Assembly: GCA_001602435.1 (NCBI GenBank)
Contig: CP012156.1
Coordinates: 3,417,898 to 3,481,897 of the forward strand
Direction of reading: 5' to 3'
Length of the DNA stretch: 64,000 bases
DNA from: Hyphomonadaceae bacterium UKL13-1
GTDB taxonomy: Bacteria; Pseudomonadota; Alphaproteobacteria; Caulobacterales; Aquidulcibacteraceae
Shown here: in pieces, positions 1 to 7,146 of the stretch
Numbering within the stretch: position 1 is the stretch's first letter
Layout: every line of letters starts with the position of its first letter
Translations under genes and position numbers: made by a program
The notes under the pieces: model-generated
Told to the model about the DNA's origin: nothing
Seen by the model: the letters and a program-made list of their open reading frames with translations, nothing else
Databases searched by the model: none

Positions 1-1
1 T

Positions 2-310
2 CATCCCGAAGCGATTGAAAGCGTCGGTGCCGCCTTGGCGCACAAGGGCTATGGCCTCACGCTCGGGTGCCATACCCGCCTCGACAGCTTTGTTGAAGAG
101 GTGGCAGCAGCCGTTCCCGCTGGCAATTATTACGTCAACCGCACCATGACGGGTGCCGTGGTCGGCGTGCAACCTTTTGGTGGCGAGGGCCTATCCGGCA
201 CCGGCCCAAAGGCAGGCGGCCCCCACTATCTCCACCGCTTTGCCACCGAACGCACCAAAACCATCAACCGCGCCGCCCAAGGCGGCGACCCGCGCTTGTT
301 TAATCTATAG
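2..310 (+). CDS. putA: PutA, C-terminal end (proline dehydrogenase / P5C dehydrogenase), truncated by window edge
   Basis: The reading frame is open from the window edge and ends at TAG. The visible 102 codons match the C-terminal part of the aldehyde dehydrogenase domain of bifunctional PutA, which oxidises proline to glutamate. The diagnostic stretch is NYYVNRTMTGAVVG followed by QPFGGEGLSGTGPKAGGP and a YLHRF ending, typical of P5C dehydrogenase near its catalytic and dimerisation region. The end of the protein is conserved and complete. The proline dehydrogenase domain and any DNA-binding domain lie outside the window, so full length and regulatory function cannot be judged. Confidence 0.9.
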   Translation, partial: HPEAIESVGAALAHKGYGLTLGCHTRLDSFVEEVAAAVPAGNYYVNRTMTGAVVGVQPFGGEGLSGTGPKAGGPHYLHRFATERTKTINRAAQGGDPRLFNL

Positions 311-358
311 GGGGTGGCTTTCCACATGGAAGCGGCAGCGAAGCCGGTGAACGGCAAC

Positions 359-376
359 GCGCAGCATGAGCTGCGC
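359..376 (+). terminator. Hairpin after putA, possible terminator
   Basis: GCGCAGC, a four-base loop, then GCTGCGC form a perfect 7-bp stem, followed within a few bases by TTCTTTT. It lies 49 bases after the putA stop and could end its transcript. It also occupies the place where repeat copies B and C carry GCGCAAC/GTTGCGC hairpins, so it may simply be a degenerate member of that repeat family. Confidence 0.45.
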
Positions 377-645
377 GGTTCTTTTGGTGGGGTTTCTATC
401 TAGAAGCGTTTTGGTGATCCTTCCGGCCCACCAAACCGCTAACTCAATTGTTCTTGCGACCTCTGGGCAGTCACGTGTCCGTTTTCTCTGAAAACGGATC
501 GCTTAGCGACGCAGCAAAGCTGCGCACTTGACGACCCAGATGTCGCGGGCAAGCTCGATGACCTATTTTGGTGGAACGTAGGTTGCACCAAAATAGGTCC
601 AGATCGTCAGCACAAATTCGCCCCGCAACACCCTAGGGCTAAGGC

Positions 646-802
646 GCGCTCCCCTCTCCCTTTGGGAGAGGGGACGGGGGTGAGGGCTTACACGCGCGGA
701 TCTATAAGGCGGGTTGGCGAGCTTTTAGTTGCACAGAACAAGTAGCTTTTACGCCCGTAAGCCCTCACCCCCTACCCCTCTCCCAGCAGGAGAGGGGAGC
801 GC
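646..802. repeat. Long inverted repeat with GCGCTCCCCTCTCCC arms
   Basis: Two arms of about 45 bp (646-690 and 758-802) are near reverse complements. Each arm itself contains a short palindrome of the type CCTCTCCC/GGGAGAGG followed by a CCTCACCCCC-like tail. Copy B keeps only a single 33-bp palindrome (21403-21435) in this place, and copy C has a similar full pair (55806-55978). The whole could extrude as a cruciform or fold as a strong RNA hairpin. Confidence 0.75.
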
Positions 803-850
803 ATAGATAAAAACTTATCCCCCACCCATCAAACCCCGCATAACTTAAGG

Positions 851-1293
851 CCATCACCAACGAGAGGGCGTTGTTGCTGCAGCGGCGACACCGGTTGGGG
901 ATGATAAGCGGGATTAATCGAGGTTGAAGTGGCGACCTCGTGTTTCATTGGGATTAGCTGTCCTGATGCCCGGTGTGCTTGAGCCCGACTGCCGTGTGAA
1001 GCCCTCGGTCAAGAACTTAGGCGATGCCTTTGAGACGCCTTGGGGAAGCCTTATGTAGTTTTTGAAGCGCAAGCTTCTAGGATGAGGCCTTTACGAACTA
1101 GGCGGGGGAAATTTGAACCACCCGTGGCGTCATGAACCACCTAAGCACACAGAACTTTTCAGCCGGGGCGCACGGTTTGCGTCGTATTCCGGGCCAGTCC
1201 GTTAATCTGGCCCACCTATTTGGCGAACACCACGCGCCCCGGCCCCTCACTCAGCCGCACCCCCGGTGGTTTCCCACGCGGGGCTATGGGTGT
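851..1293 (+). repeat. Core of the three-copy repeat, copy A (candidate structured RNA or mobile element)
   Basis: About 444 bp, nearly identical to 20911-21354 and 55314-55759, which lie in the opposite orientation. Conserved pairings on this strand: CGAGGT/ACCTCG, GAAGC-GCAA-GCTTC (a GNRA-type loop), GCCGGGGCGC/GCGCCCCGGC enclosing GGGCCAG/CTGGCCC, and a terminal GTGG-TTTY-CCAC hairpin inside CCCC/GGGG. Short open frames exist but are not preserved: copy C has a one-base insertion relative to A and B near the CCCGGTGTGC segment. A non-coding role is therefore likely. Because the GNRA loop reads correctly only here, this strand is the more probable RNA sense strand. Confidence 0.7.
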
Positions 1294-1464
1294 TTCCACT
1301 CAGAGCGCCTTTGCCGCAGGCTATGCCTCCGCAAGGTCCGCTGGGCGAAGCGCAGGCCTACGCGCTAAACACAAAAATATGTCCTTGCGAACAGTGGTTA
1401 ACCCTTGCCGAATGAGGCCCTTGCGCGCATGTTTAGGTTCGGGACGGGCAAGTGGAGAGATGAG

Positions 1465-2067
1465 ATGAAAACGCTTGTAACTTTGATTGCCCTTGCTGCA
1501 ACAATGGGCCTGTCGGCCTGCGCCACGACGACGACCAAGTCTGGCCCGACGCCCTATCAAGCAGCGGCAACAGGCAAATTTGGCTTTACCGATCAACGGA
1601 TTGAGGCCAATCGCTTTCGCATTACCTTTGACGGCAATACCAAAACCACACGACAGCAGGTCGAAGATTCGCTTTTGTTGCGTGCGGCGGATGTGACCAT
1701 CGACAATGGTTTTGATTGGTTTCAGATAGCCCAGCGCTTTACCGATCCAAAAACCTATAGCCGCCCAAAAATGGGGTCGCGCTGGGCCTTTGGTGGCGGG
1801 ATTGGCTATAGTAGTTTTAGAACCTTTCACCCGCGATATGGCTGGGTGAGCTATTATGACCCCTTCTGGTCAAACGGCTTTTATGATCCGTTCTTTGATC
1901 GGTTCGACACTGAAGAAATCACCCGCTTTCAAGCCACTGCCGAGATAATTCTCGGCAAAGGCCCTAAGCCGTCTGACCGGACCGATGCGTATGATGCACG
2001 GGATGTGAAGACGAATTTAGGCGCGCGCGTCACGCCGCCACCACCTCCGCCAGCAGCAAAGTCCTGA
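1465..2067 (+). CDS. CC0125/CC1285-like lipoprotein
   Basis: A 200-residue predicted outer-membrane or periplasmic lipoprotein. The N-terminus has a hydrophobic segment ending in the lipobox LSAC (Cys19). The mature part carries YSDQ-like GFTDQRIEANRFRITF and VEDSLLLRAADVTIDNGFDWF, which I recognise as the Caulobacter CC0125/CC1285 family; its biochemical role is unknown. The C-terminus ends in a proline run. I chose the ATG at 1465 because it is preceded by GTGGAGAG and gives a normal lipoprotein signal; an upstream in-frame start at 1405 would bury the signal. The stop overlaps the next start (TGATG), suggesting co-translation with the cupin gene. Confidence 0.8.
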   Translation: MKTLVTLIALAATMGLSACATTTTKSGPTPYQAAATGKFGFTDQRIEANRFRITFDGNTKTTRQQVEDSLLLRAADVTIDNGFDWFQIAQRFTDPKTYSRPKMGSRWAFGGGIGYSSFRTFHPRYGWVSYYDPFWSNGFYDPFFDRFDTEEITRFQATAEIILGKGPKPSDRTDAYDARDVKTNLGARVTPPPPPPAAKS

Positions 2068-2423
2068 TGCGGATCATTTTGTTCCGAGGTTCGGAAGTGC
2101 CTGTTGAGCCTTGGCAACCAGAGCCTGATCGGGTTGTGGTGGCCGGGGCCAAAGGCGGCACGCAGAATTTGTATGAAAGTGGCGATGGCCGAGTCTATGC
2201 CGGCATCTGGCACGCGACGCGCGGCGCTTGGCGGGTCACCTATGACGAGATGGAATATTGCCACATCACCAAGGGCCGCGCCCGCCTCACCGCGTTAGAC
2301 GGCGAGGTGACAGAGGTTCAAGCGGGTGATGGCTTTGTCATTCCAAATGGCTTTGAAGGCGTTTGGGACGTGCTGGAAGATATGGAAAAGCACTATGTGA
2401 TCGTGTTGCCGCTGCAGCTTTAG
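2067..2423 (+). CDS. Cupin-domain protein
   Basis: A 118-residue single-domain cupin, without signal peptide. The pattern EMEYCHITKGRARL followed by DGFVIPNGFEGVWDV matches the cupin_3 / DUF861 type, where enzymes acting on small metabolites (for example ureidoglycine aminohydrolase) are found. The substrate cannot be read from the sequence. The start codon overlaps the preceding lipoprotein stop by one base, so the two genes probably share a transcript. The typical His metal ligands are only partly present (one His in the first motif), so catalysis is uncertain; it could be a binding or stress protein. Confidence 0.75.
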   Translation: MRIILFRGSEVPVEPWQPEPDRVVVAGAKGGTQNLYESGDGRVYAGIWHATRGAWRVTYDEMEYCHITKGRARLTALDGEVTEVQAGDGFVIPNGFEGVWDVLEDMEKHYVIVLPLQL

Positions 2424-2451
2424 CGGGGGTACTTGTTTCGATTTGCTTGGA

Positions 2452-2487
2452 CATGGTTTTGGTGACTTTTGGGTCCCCAAAACCATG
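2452..2487. repeat. TTTTGG/CCAAAA hairpin, divergent relative of the mosaic repeat
   Basis: Perfect 11-bp arms CATGGTTTTGG (2452-2462) and CCAAAACCATG (2477-2487) with a 14-base loop. The TTTTGG...CCAAAA design matches hairpins in copies A, B and C, suggesting a diverged member of the same family downstream of the cupin gene. Confidence 0.55.
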
Positions 2488-2502
2488 GTCTCGATTGTTT
2501 AG

Positions 2503-2593
2503 CAGTGACTTCGCGGGTCAAGGTCGCAGCTTTGCCGCGTCGCGGTGCGACAGATTTCCAAAGGAAATCTGACCTTGACGCGTAAAGTCACTG
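2503..2593. repeat. 91-bp nested palindrome
   Basis: Outer arms CAGTGACTT with GTCAAGGTC (2503-2525) pair with GACCTTGAC with AAGTCACTG (2571-2593). Inside sit CAGATTTCC-AAA-GGAAATCTG (2551-2571) and a GCAGCTTTGCCGC segment that resembles the GCAGCTTTGC part of copies A-C. The arrangement parallels the palindromic module next to the core repeat. No coding capacity is seen. Confidence 0.6.
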
Positions 2594-2609
2594 ATACAGA
2601 ATCAAAGAA

Positions 2610-2643
2610 GGCCGTTGGTGAGGCATAGCCGTCACCAACGGCC
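2610..2643 (-). terminator. Terminator of the superoxide dismutase gene
   Basis: GGCCGTTGGTGA (2610-2621) and TCACCAACGGCC (2632-2643) form a perfect 12-bp stem with a ten-base loop. On the minus strand it is followed by TTCTTTG. It lies 35 bases beyond the sod stop, the expected place for a Rho-independent terminator. Confidence 0.7.
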
Positions 2644-2678
2644 GTCCAGATAGAAAACTCGGATGAAGAGACAGGGGC

Positions 2679-3416
2679 CTACGGCTTTACCGCCTCCGCA
2701 TAAAGCTTGGAGACTTGGTTCCAATTGATCACGCTCCACCAGGCATCGACATAGTCGGCGCGCTTATTCTGATATTTCAGATAATAGGCGTGCTCCCACA
2801 CATCATTGCCAAGGATCGGCTTGCCGCGGAAATCACCGACATCCATCAAAGGATTGTCCTGATTAGGGGTGGAGCCGACGGCCAGTTTGCCGTCTGGCTT
2901 GACGATCAGCCACGACCAACCCGAGCCAAAGCGGCCCATCGACGTGGCGCGGAATTGGGTCTTGAAGGCATCGAGGGAGCCAAAGTCGCGGTTGATTGCG
3001 GCGGTCAGCTCTGGCGAGGGTGCACCACCGGTGCCCAAGGGGGCCATGATCTTCCAGTAGAAGCTATGGTTCCAATGCCCGCCGGCATTGTTGCGGATGG
3101 CGGCTGGGGCGGTCGAAGCAGAAGCTAAAAGCGCCTCAAGGCTCTTCCCCGCATAGGTTGGGTTAGCGACGATGGCTGCGTTCAGGCCCGAGACTTGCGC
3201 GCCATGGTGGCGTTCAAAGTGGATGCGCATGGTGGCTTCATCGACGATGGGCTCTAACGCACCATAGGCATAGGGCAGGGCTGCTTGCGTGAAAGCGGGC
3301 GCGGCTGGTGTCGCGGCGACGGCAGGTGTTGTTTGTGCCGTAGGGGCAGTCAGGGTTTGGGCGAATGCGGCTGAAGACAACAAGCTTAAGGCGGAAAGGG
3401 TCAGGGCTAGGCGCAT
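2679..3416 (-). CDS. Secreted Fe/Mn superoxide dismutase
   Basis: A 245-residue enzyme that dismutates superoxide. The N-terminus MRLALTLSALSLLSSAAFAQ is a clear Sec signal peptide, so it probably acts in the periplasm. Expected metal ligands are His66, His117 (in HWNHSFYW), Asp205 and His209 (in DVWEHAYYL). The Gly-Gly before HWNH and Gln186 in TPNQDNPL are features associated with manganese rather than iron enzymes, an inference from family rules. An Ala/Pro/Thr-rich linker (21-45) separates signal and enzyme. I chose the ATG at 3416, which starts directly at the signal peptide, over an upstream start at 3467. It stands alone, divergent from slyX. Confidence 0.9.
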   Translation of the reverse strand: MRLALTLSALSLLSSAAFAQTLTAPTAQTTPAVAATPAAPAFTQAALPYAYGALEPIVDEATMRIHFERHHGAQVSGLNAAIVANPTYAGKSLEALLASASTAPAAIRNNAGGHWNHSFYWKIMAPLGTGGAPSPELTAAINRDFGSLDAFKTQFRATSMGRFGSGWSWLIVKPDGKLAVGSTPNQDNPLMDVGDFRGKPILGNDVWEHAYYLKYQNKRADYVDAWWSVINWNQVSKLYAEAVKP

Positions 3417-3550
3417 GAATTCTACTTTCGTAAAGATGTGGCTGGAACATGGTCTGCGGCGTGGCAAGAAACAAGTCTGAGCGTGCTGACAATAATGTCA
3501 CCAAGCCAGCCATCTTGCTTTAATATCAGTGCATAAAGAGGGCACGAAGT

Positions 3551-3754
3551 ATGGAAGAACGCGTTGAAGCTTTAGAAGTTCATGTGATGCATTTGATGCG
3601 CACAGTCGAAGAGCTTTCGGATCTGTCTCATCAACAAGCCGATGAGATTAAGCGCCTCAACCGCCGGCTGGAATTGATGCTGGAACGTGAAGCACAGCGC
3701 CAGCATGACAGCTCAGAACCGCCGCCTCCGGATCAAAAGCCACCTCATTATTGA
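3551..3754 (+). CDS. slyX: SlyX family protein
   Basis: A 67-residue protein, almost entirely a predicted coiled coil (residues 1-50, with leucines spaced in heptads: LEVHVMHLMRTVEELSDL, IKRLNRRLELML). It ends in the proline-rich PPPPDQKPPHY tail typical of SlyX. SlyX proteins are widespread in proteobacteria but their function is not established. The start is an ATG 10 bases after an AGAGGG-like ribosome binding site. It converges with the DUF2332 gene with 12 bases between them. Confidence 0.9.
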   Translation: MEERVEALEVHVMHLMRTVEELSDLSHQQADEIKRLNRRLELMLEREAQRQHDSSEPPPPDQKPPHY

Positions 3755-3766
3755 AGTGGCATGCGC

Positions 3767-4840
3767 CTAGGCCCCATGCCAGTGGACAAAGCGGCCATGG
3801 GGATCAAGGTCGGCCAGCACACGCCTGCGACCATACGGCCATTCGATCAGCTCCAAGATCATACTGGCACCCTTCTGCTCATGTCCCAGAATGCCGCCGG
3901 GTTCAAAGCGCAACCAAGCTAACGGGGCCTCAGCCGTGGCGCGTGCCCCTTCGGTCTCGATGGCGAGCGTGATCGCATCGCGCACGGCTTGGGGCGGATA
4001 TTGGAAGAAGACCGAGTGATAGATCACGGTAAGCGCATCTTTGGCGCGGGTTGCAAGCTTTGCCTTGATCCAGTCGGCCGCATCACCGGCATCGGATGTG
4101 ATCGACTGGGATCGGGCGATTTCCATGGCCGCATTGACGCGCTCTAACCGCTCGGGCTGGTCAGGCCAGATGTAGGCGCGTAGGCGCAGGCGATCTTCAG
4201 GCAGGGCGGCATTCAACGGCTTCTGGTCACATGCCGCGCGGTGGCGGATGGCGGCGTGTGCCGGGAAACGGGGCGGCGGGCCGCTCCACTGCGTCGACAG
4301 AGCAACGCGCGGTCCAGCGACGGGGCTGTCCCACGTCCATGTGCCACCATCATAGTGAAAGCGGTCCATGCTGAGATTAAGCCCTGCCGACGCCCCAAGC
4401 TCAAGCACGTCCATAGGCCCGTCAAAGGCTTCGGCGGCGGCGCATAGGCCGGGCCAGAGCCCCACAGCGCGGCGTACTTCATTGGTCTGTGGTGGAGATT
4501 TCAAGAAGTCGCGCACCCAGTGCTCCCGCGCTCGCAGGCTTTCCACCGCCACGGGCCAGGCCTCTGCCATAGACCAAGCACGACCTTGCTGCGGCCAGAC
4601 TTGGGCCAAGCGGCCTTCGGGTTCGGTAAGGGCGATGGCATGGAGTGCGCCTGCCAAGCGCAGCGCCAAAGCGTCTTGGACTGGATGGGTTATCCACCCC
4701 CCAGTCAAGTCAGCGATAATGCCACCCGCTTCAAAATCGTCGGCCATGGTTTCGCACAACTCGGCCGTAAAGGGAGAGTCAAACGCTTTGCACCAAATCG
4801 CTTGTTGCCGAAGGGCTTGGGGGACCCCGACGTCCACCAT
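3767..4840 (-). CDS. DUF2332 family protein
   Basis: A 357-residue cytoplasmic protein of the DUF2332 family, recognised from the N-terminal QQAIWCKAFDSPFTAELC and the internal LELGASAGLNLSMDRFHY. The latter resembles the glycine-rich motif I of SAM-dependent methyltransferases (LELGASAGLN), so a methyltransferase-like fold is plausible but unproven. Near the C-terminus HSVFFQYPP and GHEQKGASMILEL are conserved-looking segments. Its ATG overlaps the stop of the upstream CoA-transferase (TGATG), making it the last gene of the run that starts with vapB. Its part in CoA chemistry, if any, is unknown. Confidence 0.8.
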   Translation of the reverse strand: MVDVGVPQALRQQAIWCKAFDSPFTAELCETMADDFEAGGIIADLTGGWITHPVQDALALRLAGALHAIALTEPEGRLAQVWPQQGRAWSMAEAWPVAVESLRAREHWVRDFLKSPPQTNEVRRAVGLWPGLCAAAEAFDGPMDVLELGASAGLNLSMDRFHYDGGTWTWDSPVAGPRVALSTQWSGPPPRFPAHAAIRHRAACDQKPLNAALPEDRLRLRAYIWPDQPERLERVNAAMEIARSQSITSDAGDAADWIKAKLATRAKDALTVIYHSVFFQYPPQAVRDAITLAIETEGARATAEAPLAWLRFEPGGILGHEQKGASMILELIEWPYGRRRVLADLDPHGRFVHWHGA

Positions 4841-6009
4841 CAGATGGCACCCCGCTCTTTCAAGGCAGCAATGGCGCTGGCATCAAGGCCGGCCTCTGCC
4901 GCCAAGCTTTCAGAATCTGCGCCATAATCTGGCAAGCTCAAGCGCGCCTGCCCCGGCTCATCGCGGAAGCGGATGGGAATGCCCAAATGCTTGTTGCCGT
5001 CTTCATCGGTCAATACCATGCCGCGCGAGATCGTATAGGGGTCTTCCATCGCATCTTTTAGGCTGCGGACAGGGGCCCAGCACAGATCGACATCTTTTAG
5101 GAAGGCGCTCCATTCGTCGAGGGTCCTGCTGGCAAAGGTCTCTTCGAAATAACGCTTTAGTGGGTCTTGGCCGGGGCCGGGCTCCAGCTTGGCATAGTCA
5201 AAAAGATCGGGCCTGCCTAAAGCGTCGAGCAAGTTTTTGGCAAAGTGATGCTCTGACCCACCCAATACCAAGAACTTCCCATCCTTGGTCTCATAAGGCC
5301 GATACATGGCCGCTCCACCAAAGGGTCGCATCTCTTTCGCCACTGGATGGGCGTTATCAGCAAATACGGGACCCAGGACATTGGGCGTCCAAGCCAGAAG
5401 TGCCTCATACATGGACAGGTCGATATAATCGCCCTTGCCCGTCTCGGCCCGGCGATAGAGCGCCATCATGATGGCGGCAAAGGCCATGAGGCTGGCAGCC
5501 ATGTCCGCTGCAGGTATGGAAGGGCTGGCAGGCTTATTGTCGGTCAGGCCTCGGTTCAGATCGACCAGACCTGCCATGGCCTCCATGGTGAGATCATGAC
5601 CGGGCTTATTCACGTATTTGCCGTCTTGGCCAAAGCCCGCGATGGAGCAATAGACGATGCGCGGATTGATCGCGGCGATGGCATCATAATCCACGCCCAA
5701 GCGCTTCACGACGCCGGGCCGGAAGGCTTCGACAATCACGTCAGCCTCTGCGGCGAGCTTCAAAAACAACGCCCGTGCTTCGGGGTCTTTCAGATTGATC
5801 TTCAGGCTGCGCTTGCCGCGGGCAATGTTGCGAAACCAGACCGATACGCCGTCCTCAGTCTTATAGCCAATCACGCGGGTTGGTTCGCCCACGCCATTGG
5901 CAGGTTCCACCATCACCACATCGGCCCCATGGTCTGCCATCATCATCGTCATATGCGGGCCGGGCAAAAAGGCCGAGAGGTCCAGAACTTTGAGGCCTTG
6001 GAGTTTCAT
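4840..6009 (-). CDS. CaiB/BaiF family CoA-transferase (first of two)
   Basis: A 389-residue family III CoA-transferase, which moves CoA between carboxylic acids through an aspartyl-CoA intermediate. Recognisable segments are LKVLDLSAFLPGPHMTMMMADHGADVV, ARGKRSLKINLKDPEA, VIVEAFRPGVVKRLG and the likely catalytic Asp in PAADMAASLMAF. The substrate is unknown. It is separated by only three bases from the second CaiB-type gene upstream and overlaps DUF2332 downstream. The two transferases differ widely in sequence, so they are not a recent duplication; they may act on different acids or as a heteromer. Confidence 0.9.
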   Translation of the reverse strand: MKLQGLKVLDLSAFLPGPHMTMMMADHGADVVMVEPANGVGEPTRVIGYKTEDGVSVWFRNIARGKRSLKINLKDPEARALFLKLAAEADVIVEAFRPGVVKRLGVDYDAIAAINPRIVYCSIAGFGQDGKYVNKPGHDLTMEAMAGLVDLNRGLTDNKPASPSIPAADMAASLMAFAAIMMALYRRAETGKGDYIDLSMYEALLAWTPNVLGPVFADNAHPVAKEMRPFGGAAMYRPYETKDGKFLVLGGSEHHFAKNLLDALGRPDLFDYAKLEPGPGQDPLKRYFEETFASRTLDEWSAFLKDVDLCWAPVRSLKDAMEDPYTISRGMVLTDEDGNKHLGIPIRFRDEPGQARLSLPDYGADSESLAAEAGLDASAIAALKERGAI

Positions 6010-6012
6010 GGC

Positions 6013-7146
6013 TTAATGCTCTCCCATTTTGGGGGCGCGCTTTCCAGCGGGGCGCTTGCCATTGACTTTGATCGGGCTGGCCAACATTTGCAAGCGGCCG
6101 TTCTTCGCATCCGGATGGTCGACGGCGTCGGTCATGCCGATAGCCTTCACGTGAGCGCTGTCGAGGGCTTGGCCGATGTTGTAAATCGGTGCGACAGGAA
6201 CATGACCGCCCAAAAGCGCGATCCATTCGGCCGTCGATTGGGTGCTCAACAGCGCATCAAGGACTTCCGTCAAGGCGACCAGATTGGCCCGTCTGGCTGG
6301 GATGCTGCTAAAGCGAGGATCGGCCAACAGGTCTGGGCGACCCGTCTTGGCACAAAAAATCTCCCAGAATTTTGGCGTTTGGCACATCAACATCAGCCAA
6401 CCATCTTGCGTCTTGAAAGCTTGGCTGGGCGCGATGGAGGGATGGGCCCCGCGTGGCAGGCGGCCCACTTCCACGCCCTCATTCAGATACCAGGTGGCCG
6501 GATAGGAGAGTTGATGCAGGGCCGTATCGAACAAAGCCACATCAATGTCGCAGCCTTGCCCCGTCCGTTGGGCGCCCAAAATCCCGGCCAGCAGACCGAC
6601 TGCCAATTGGCTGCCCGTATGAAAATCGATGATCGACAGGCCGCAACGAACCGGTGGGCCGTCTGGCTCGCCACTCATCGACATCAAGCCTGCCTCGGCC
6701 TGCATCAGATAATCATAGCCCGGCCAGGAAGCGCGATCATTGTCGCGTCCGTAGGCGGAGAGATGGGCGCAGACAATCTTGGGATTGATGGATTTGAGGT
6801 CGTCATAAGTGACCGCCATCTTGGCAGGCTGATCGCCGCGCAGATTGTTCGCCACCGCGTCTGCTTCTTTGACCAAAGCCTCAAACTGGGCGCGGCCTTC
6901 TGGGCTTTTAATCTCCAGCGCGATGGAGGATTTGCCGCGCGAGAAGGTCTGATAGAATTGGCTGTCTTGCGCACCCAAAAAATAGGGGCCGGTGGCCCGG
7001 CTGACATCGCCCCCCATGCTGGGGGCTTCGATCTTGATGATTTCAGCCCCCAAATCCGCCAACAACATGGTGCCATAAGGGCCTGCGCCATATTGCTCAA
7101 TCGAGAGGATTTTGATGCCTTTAAGGGGAAGCCCAGTTGTCTGCAT
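6013..7146 (-). CDS. CaiB/BaiF family CoA-transferase (second of two)
   Basis: A 377-residue family III CoA-transferase. Family features are IKILSIEQYGAGPYGTMLLADLGAEIIKIE at the N-terminus, SRGKSSIALEIKSPEGRA, VANNLRGDQPAKM and the likely catalytic Asp in LSIIDFHTGSQLA. Homologues include mesaconyl-CoA transferases and succinyl-CoA-dependent transferases, but the acid used here cannot be read. Its ATG overlaps the lipocalin stop (TAATG), so translation is probably coupled. A 600-codon frame on the opposite strand across this gene and its neighbour is a shadow. Confidence 0.9.
   Translation of the reverse strand: MQTTGLPLKGIKILSIEQYGAGPYGTMLLADLGAEIIKIEAPSMGGDVSRATGPYFLGAQDSQFYQTFSRGKSSIALEIKSPEGRAQFEALVKEADAVANNLRGDQPAKMAVTYDDLKSINPKIVCAHLSAYGRDNDRASWPGYDYLMQAEAGLMSMSGEPDGPPVRCGLSIIDFHTGSQLAVGLLAGILGAQRTGQGCDIDVALFDTALHQLSYPATWYLNEGVEVGRLPRGAHPSIAPSQAFKTQDGWLMLMCQTPKFWEIFCAKTGRPDLLADPRFSSIPARRANLVALTEVLDALLSTQSTAEWIALLGGHVPVAPIYNIGQALDSAHVKAIGMTDAVDHPDAKNGRLQMLASPIKVNGKRPAGKRAPKMGEH

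Larger units (their letters stand above)
359..1293 (+). repeat. Mosaic intergenic repeat, copy A (whole element)
   Basis: This 935-bp block fills most of the gap between putA and the next gene. It reappears, reverse-complemented, at 20911-21722 (copy B) and in related form at about 55165-56225 (copy C). Order on this strand: a GCGC hairpin, a TTTGGTG/CACCAAA hairpin (410-435), palindromes around TCCGTTTTC/GAAAACGGA, a 13-bp-arm hairpin ACCTATTTTGGTG/CACCAAAATAGGT (561-598), a long inverted repeat (646-802), then a 444-bp core (851-1293). No convincing protein is encoded on either strand. The remaining bases 1294-1464 before the next gene show nothing clear beyond its ribosome binding site. 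Confidence 0.85.

Noticed and set aside
851-1293. Core repeat as a group II intron remnant
   Set aside because: The reverse strand starts its structured part with GTGCGCCCC, reminiscent of a group II 5' end, but no domain V motif and no reverse transcriptase or its remnants were found in any copy.
1132-1368. Short open frames (about 60-110 codons) beginning MNHLSTQ in all three repeat copies
   Set aside because: The frames diverge after indels, have different ends in each copy and show no protein-like pattern; they reflect DNA-level repetition.
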